Assembly: GCA_016929905.1 (NCBI GenBank)
Contig: JAFGHX010000193.1
Coordinates: 41,026-105,025, forward strand
Reading direction: 5' to 3'
Source: Kiritimatiellia bacterium
GTDB taxonomy: Bacteria > Verrucomicrobiota > Kiritimatiellia > JAFGHX01
Length of the DNA: 64,000 bases
The notes below the pieces were generated by a model. The model made no database searches. It was given only the letters and a program-made list of their open reading frames with translations, and was not told where the DNA came from. Below are positions 61,647 to 64,000 of the stretch, in pieces; the first letter of the stretch is position 1; each line of letters opens with the position of its first letter. Position numbers and translations under genes: made by a program.

Positions 61647-61675
61647 CATGACGACGAAGTCAAATGATCTCTCCG

Positions 61676-62224
61676 TCAACGCGCCGTCTCCACACAAACC
61701 CGCAGCGCCTCCCGCACACGGCTCAAGGTCTGGCGCACGGTCGTCGCTTTCATGCGCAGCGTCTCGGCGATTCGCGTGGAGTTCAGCCCGCGGAAATAGC
61801 GCAGGATCACGATCCGCTTCTGTTGTTCCGGCAGGTTGTCCACGCACTCGCGGAGTTGGGCCTGTTCCTCGCTTTCGGCCATCCACTCGAGCGGCTCGGC
61901 CTGCACCACCTCGTCGAGGTAGAGCCGAAAGACTTCCAGCCGGCGCGCCTCGCGCAGGTGGTGGCGCCAGTAGCTCTGCGCGGCGTGCCGCGCCACGCCG
62001 CGCAGCCAGGGCAGGAACGCCTTGTCGGCCTGGTATCGGGACAGGCTTCGGTACATCCTGAGCACCGCGTCCTGCGCGACATCCTCCACATCGTTTTCAG
62101 GCACGCCGACGGCGTGCAGAAACGCCAGCAAGTGCCCGTGAACACCGCGCAGAAGCGCCTCCAGCGCGTCCATGTCGCCGGACGCCGCCTCGACTGCAAG
62201 CCGCTCTAGGTTCGGATCCGCCAT
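61676..62224 (-). CDS. ECF sigma factor paired with the FecR/beta-helix protein
   Basis: A 182-residue sigma-70-family ECF factor of the type usually found with FecR-like regulators. Region 2 spans about 25-95 (LLAFLHAVGVPENDVEDVAQDAVLRMYRSLSRYQ, FLPWLRGVARHAAQSYWR) and region 4 about 120-175 (LPEQQKRIVILRYFRGLNSTRIAETLRMKATTVRQTLSRVREAL). It is clearly different from the four PVC-type sigma sequences elsewhere in the window. GGGAGAG precedes ATG 62224. A class I motif ends 11 bases upstream, implying autoregulation and a very short leader. The same motif precedes the lyase genes to its left, its probable regulon. Confidence 0.92.
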   Translation of the reverse strand: MADPNLERLAVEAASGDMDALEALLRGVHGHLLAFLHAVGVPENDVEDVAQDAVLRMYRSLSRYQADKAFLPWLRGVARHAAQSYWRHHLREARRLEVFRLYLDEVVQAEPLEWMAESEEQAQLRECVDNLPEQQKRIVILRYFRGLNSTRIAETLRMKATTVRQTLSRVREALRVCVETAR

Positions 62225-62235
62225 GGGCTCACTCT

Positions 62236-62265
62236 CCCGTTCGCCGCAAACGCATTAAGTGTTAC
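62236..62265 (-). promoter_or_regulatory. ECF promoter motif, class I (GTAACAC-N14-GCGAACGGG), autoregulatory
   Basis: GTAACAC (62259-62265), 14 bases, GCGAACGGG (62236-62244), immediately before the ECF sigma gene. Confidence 0.8.
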
Positions 62266-62304
62266 CGTTTTTCGGGCGGGAAGAACAAGAAGGAACGCGT
62301 GCCG

Positions 62305-62535
62305 CTAGGGCACGGGGCCGCAACGCCGGACGACAAACCGGGCACCGCCATGCGCCCCGCGGCTCGCGAGACCCGCCTTCGCCTCGCGAAGTTCGTTGCT
62401 GCGGCGGGCACGGCGCTCGTCCTCCAGCCCGGTGCCGGAGCGGTCTGCGCCCCGCGGCTCGACGTCGACGTAGTAGGTCGCCCCTGAAACAGCCGCAGCG
62501 GCACAGACCATCAGCGCGGCAATCGTCTTCCACAT
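62305..62535 (-). pseudogene. Beta-helix protein, N-terminal fragment interrupted by a repeat
   Basis: ATG 62535 (GAGGAGACGATC upstream) starts a signal peptide (MWKTIAALMVCAAAAVSGA) and TYYVDVEPRGADRSGTG, the standard opening of a secreted beta-helix protein such as the one at 58502. About 25 residues later it runs into the long-end repeat (62361-62426) and stops at 62305. The start and export signal are intact, but no functional domain remains. Confidence 0.7.
62361..62426. repeat. MITE-like element, long-end variant
   Basis: Inverted relative to the right end of the 53656-53795 copy: starts GGCTCGCGAGACCCGCC and ends GCTCGTCCTCCA. It truncates the beta-helix gene fragment around it. Confidence 0.75.
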
Positions 62536-62579
62536 GATCGTCTCCTCTCGATGCGGCGCGGGTGCGGCACGCGCCCGGC

Positions 62580-62861
62580 TCAACGCACCGCATGGCGCAC
62601 GCCGTTCGCTCCGGCTTCGTACACGCCGACGTCCGGCGCCTTGCCGGCGTAGGCGTAGAAGGTGTTGTGCGCCAGCGCGATGTGCGTGCCGCCGACCGGC
62701 GCGCCGAGGTGGCTGTGCGGGCCGCCGGAAACGGTGAACGCGCAGGAGTTCTCGGTACGCGTCTTGAAGACGATTTCGTTGCCGGCTTGGTCGATCGTTT
62801 CGATCGCGAACCAGTTGCGGCCGTCGTCCAACAGGACATCGCCGCCCGCGATCGGGTTCAT
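62580..62861 (-). pseudogene. Beta-helix protein, C-terminal fragment
   Basis: GGDVLLDDGRNWFAIETIDQAGNEIVFKT, HIALAHNTFYAYAGKAPDVGVYEAG resembles the terminal part of the FecR/beta-helix protein (GDEIMVAGKRARVVAIDRERS, YVYAGAGPDVGALEHG). There is no upstream coding sequence. It is the 3' end of a lost gene that lay in front of the fragment at 62535. Confidence 0.65.
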
Positions 62862-62971
62862 GCCGCCCCATCGCGATCAGGCGGACTCGAAGAAGGTGAT
62901 GTGCGTCGCGCGCGCCATCTTCTCGTTGATCTTCGGCACCCGGCACCGGCCGCGGCCGGCGCCCACAGGCG

Positions 62972-63058
62972 CGGCGGCAAGGGCGATGTCGTCGCCGATT
63001 TCGTGACTTCCTGCCGCAAATACGGCATCAAACCCGGTTTGTATGCTTCCGCGGTGGG
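62972..63058 (+). pseudogene. GH29-type alpha-L-fucosidase, internal fragment
   Basis: The plus strand reads GKGDVVADFVTSCRKYGIKPGLYASAVG. This matches the conserved D-x-V-x-EF-x2-ACRKYGLKPGFYYS segment of GH29 alpha-L-fucosidases. Only about 28 residues are present, with no start or continuation. It is a small relic. Confidence 0.5.
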
Positions 63059-63278
63059 CGGCAGGACCCCACGTAGGGGTTGTCCTCAAGGGCGAGCAGC
63101 CTGCCTGCCGCCTGCCTCACCGGCGCCTGCCCGGTTCAAGCGGGAATTCGCCTGCCGGACGCGTCTCTTGCCGTTGACCGCCCCGCGCGAGCGTGCTACC
63201 ACATGATCGAAAGCCGCTATATCGAATCACGTTTCGATGAAATGTATTCCGATAACTGCAAGAAGAAAGGGATGGCAC

Positions 63279-63922
63279 ATGGCCGCGTTTGTTGGGCGAA
63301 GACGGGAAATGAAGACGCTGAACGACGCCTATACGACAGACGCAAGCGCGTTTGTGCCGGTCTATGGCAGGCGCAGGGTGGCAAGAGTGAACTGATCCTG
63401 CAGTTCATCAAGGATAAACCGGCGCTTTGCTTCGTGGGTACCCAGTCGGCCGTCCCGCTGCAGATTCGCGATTTCCTCCACGTGGCCGCGAAGCGTCTGG
63501 ACAGCCCCTTTCTTGCCTCGCTGGCACCGCCGGATTGGGAAACGGCGATCGAGACCGTATGGGCCCAGTGGCACGGGCCCGGCAAGCTGATTCTGGTGTT
63601 CGATGAATTCCAGTGGGCGGTGCGATCAGCGCCGGAACTCCCGTCAGTCCTCCAGCAACTCTGGGACCTTGTGTGGAGCAGGACAGGCAACGCCGTTCTG
63701 ATCCTGTGCGGGTCGTTTGTCGGCTTCATGGAACGCGAGGTGCTTGGGAAGGAGAGTCCGTTGTTCGGACGCCGGACGGCACAGATTCTTCTGAAACCGT
63801 TTTCCTTCGGCGAAGCCGCCTTGTTTCACCCGAGGTACTCCGTCATCGACAAGGCCCAGACATACGCCGTATGCGGCGGAGTGCCGCTCTACCTGAAGTT
63901 CTTCAAGCCGGTTCCGGATTGA
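63279..63922 (+). pseudogene. DUF234-type AAA ATPase disrupted by a frameshift in Walker A
   Basis: ATG 63279 (AAAGG upstream) starts AAFVGRRREMKTLNDAY and FVPVYGRRRV. Then one G appears to be missing (AGGGTGGCAAGAG where GTGGGCAAGAG is expected), and translation stops at 63395. In the next frame the protein continues GKSELILQFIKDKPALCFVG, KLILVFDEFQWA (Walker B), ILCGSFVGFMEREVLGKESPLFGRRTAQI, CGGVPLYLKFF, the typical archaeal-type ATPase/DUF234 order. A second stop at 63922 ends it early. It is one of three ATPases of this general kind in the window. The end of the window is a C-run. Confidence 0.75.
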
Positions 63923-64000
63923 ACGCGGAAGATGTGCTTCTTCCACATTCTCTGCCGATGCCACGGCTGACCGCGGAAGAGCGTTGCCCCCCCCCCCGCG

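Noticed and set aside
58256..61651. A 1131-codon plus-strand frame opposite the FecR/beta-helix gene
   Set aside because: Same reason: no motifs and Arg/Pro/His-rich composition, while the minus strand shows clear FecR and beta-helix motifs.
63990..64000. C-run at the window end
   Set aside because: Most likely a sequence-end or homopolymer effect; it carries no interpretable signal.

Overview
The window is G+C-rich DNA (well above 60% by eye) from an uncultured-looking bacterium, most likely of the PVC group (Planctomycetota, Lentisphaerota, Verrucomicrobiota and neighbours). The reasons are the gene families: ECF sigma factors with C-terminal membrane/extracytoplasmic extensions, formylglycine-type sulfatases, very large secreted beta-helix and heparinase-like proteins, an MttB-family methyltransferase, GH140- and GH20-like glycosidases, and many dispersed palindromic repeats. 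There are no rRNA or tRNA genes and no replication, CRISPR or phage genes. Taxonomy is inference. Most of the many long antisense open frames are G+C shadows.

Left part (1-18.8 kb): a sigma factor missing region 2 is coupled to a creatininase-like hydrolase. Then come a membrane dipeptidase, a nucleotidyltransferase plus small partner, a LacI regulator divergent from an ECF sigma factor, two PIG-L deacetylases, two amidohydrolases (one cut in half), a damaged alpha/beta hydrolase and an ATPase with a C-terminal nuclease-like domain. A stretch of gene fragments follows (11.7-12.6 kb). A second LacI regulator precedes a split transketolase with clear LacI-type operators, then a GH140-like glycosidase and an AraC regulator.

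Middle part (18.8-46.2 kb): a 1173-residue secreted beta-helix protein and an MttB homologue; a second ATPase; a decayed amidohydrolase copy next to an ECF-sigma/membrane/TIM-barrel fusion whose C-terminus is the missing half of the broken amidohydrolase; an M14 carboxypeptidase; a sulfatase; an unknown protein; a uroporphyrinogen-decarboxylase-like methyltransferase; a GH20-like enzyme; an MFS transporter; a CBS protein; a nucleoside hydrolase with an AraC remnant; and a 1597-residue ECF-sigma/membrane/carbohydrate-binding fusion.

Right part (46.2-62.3 kb): almost all on the minus strand and reading as one polysaccharide-degradation programme: sulfatase, heparinase II/III-like protein with FG-GAP repeats, polysaccharide-lyase-like protein, two related secreted helical proteins, a FecR/beta-helix fusion and a classical ECF sigma factor. 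The bipartite motif GTAACAC-N14-GCGAANGG lies upstream of the sigma factor and of three other transcription units here, with identical spacing. I read it as the sigma factor's promoter, so that sigma factor, FecR-beta-helix sensor and lyases form one regulon. A second motif, GTTAAC-N17-GTCTAA, lies upstream of one ECF fusion, the truncated sigma gene and a sulfatase.

Repeats make up much of the intergenic DNA: a MITE-like family with about 24-bp inverted ends, a larger hairpin element with a covarying stem (30.3 and 47.8 kb), 12- and 14-bp tandem repeats, and several palindrome families. Broken genes (amidohydrolases, PIN toxin, AraC, M64, LamG, beta-helix, fucosidase, ATPase) cluster around them.
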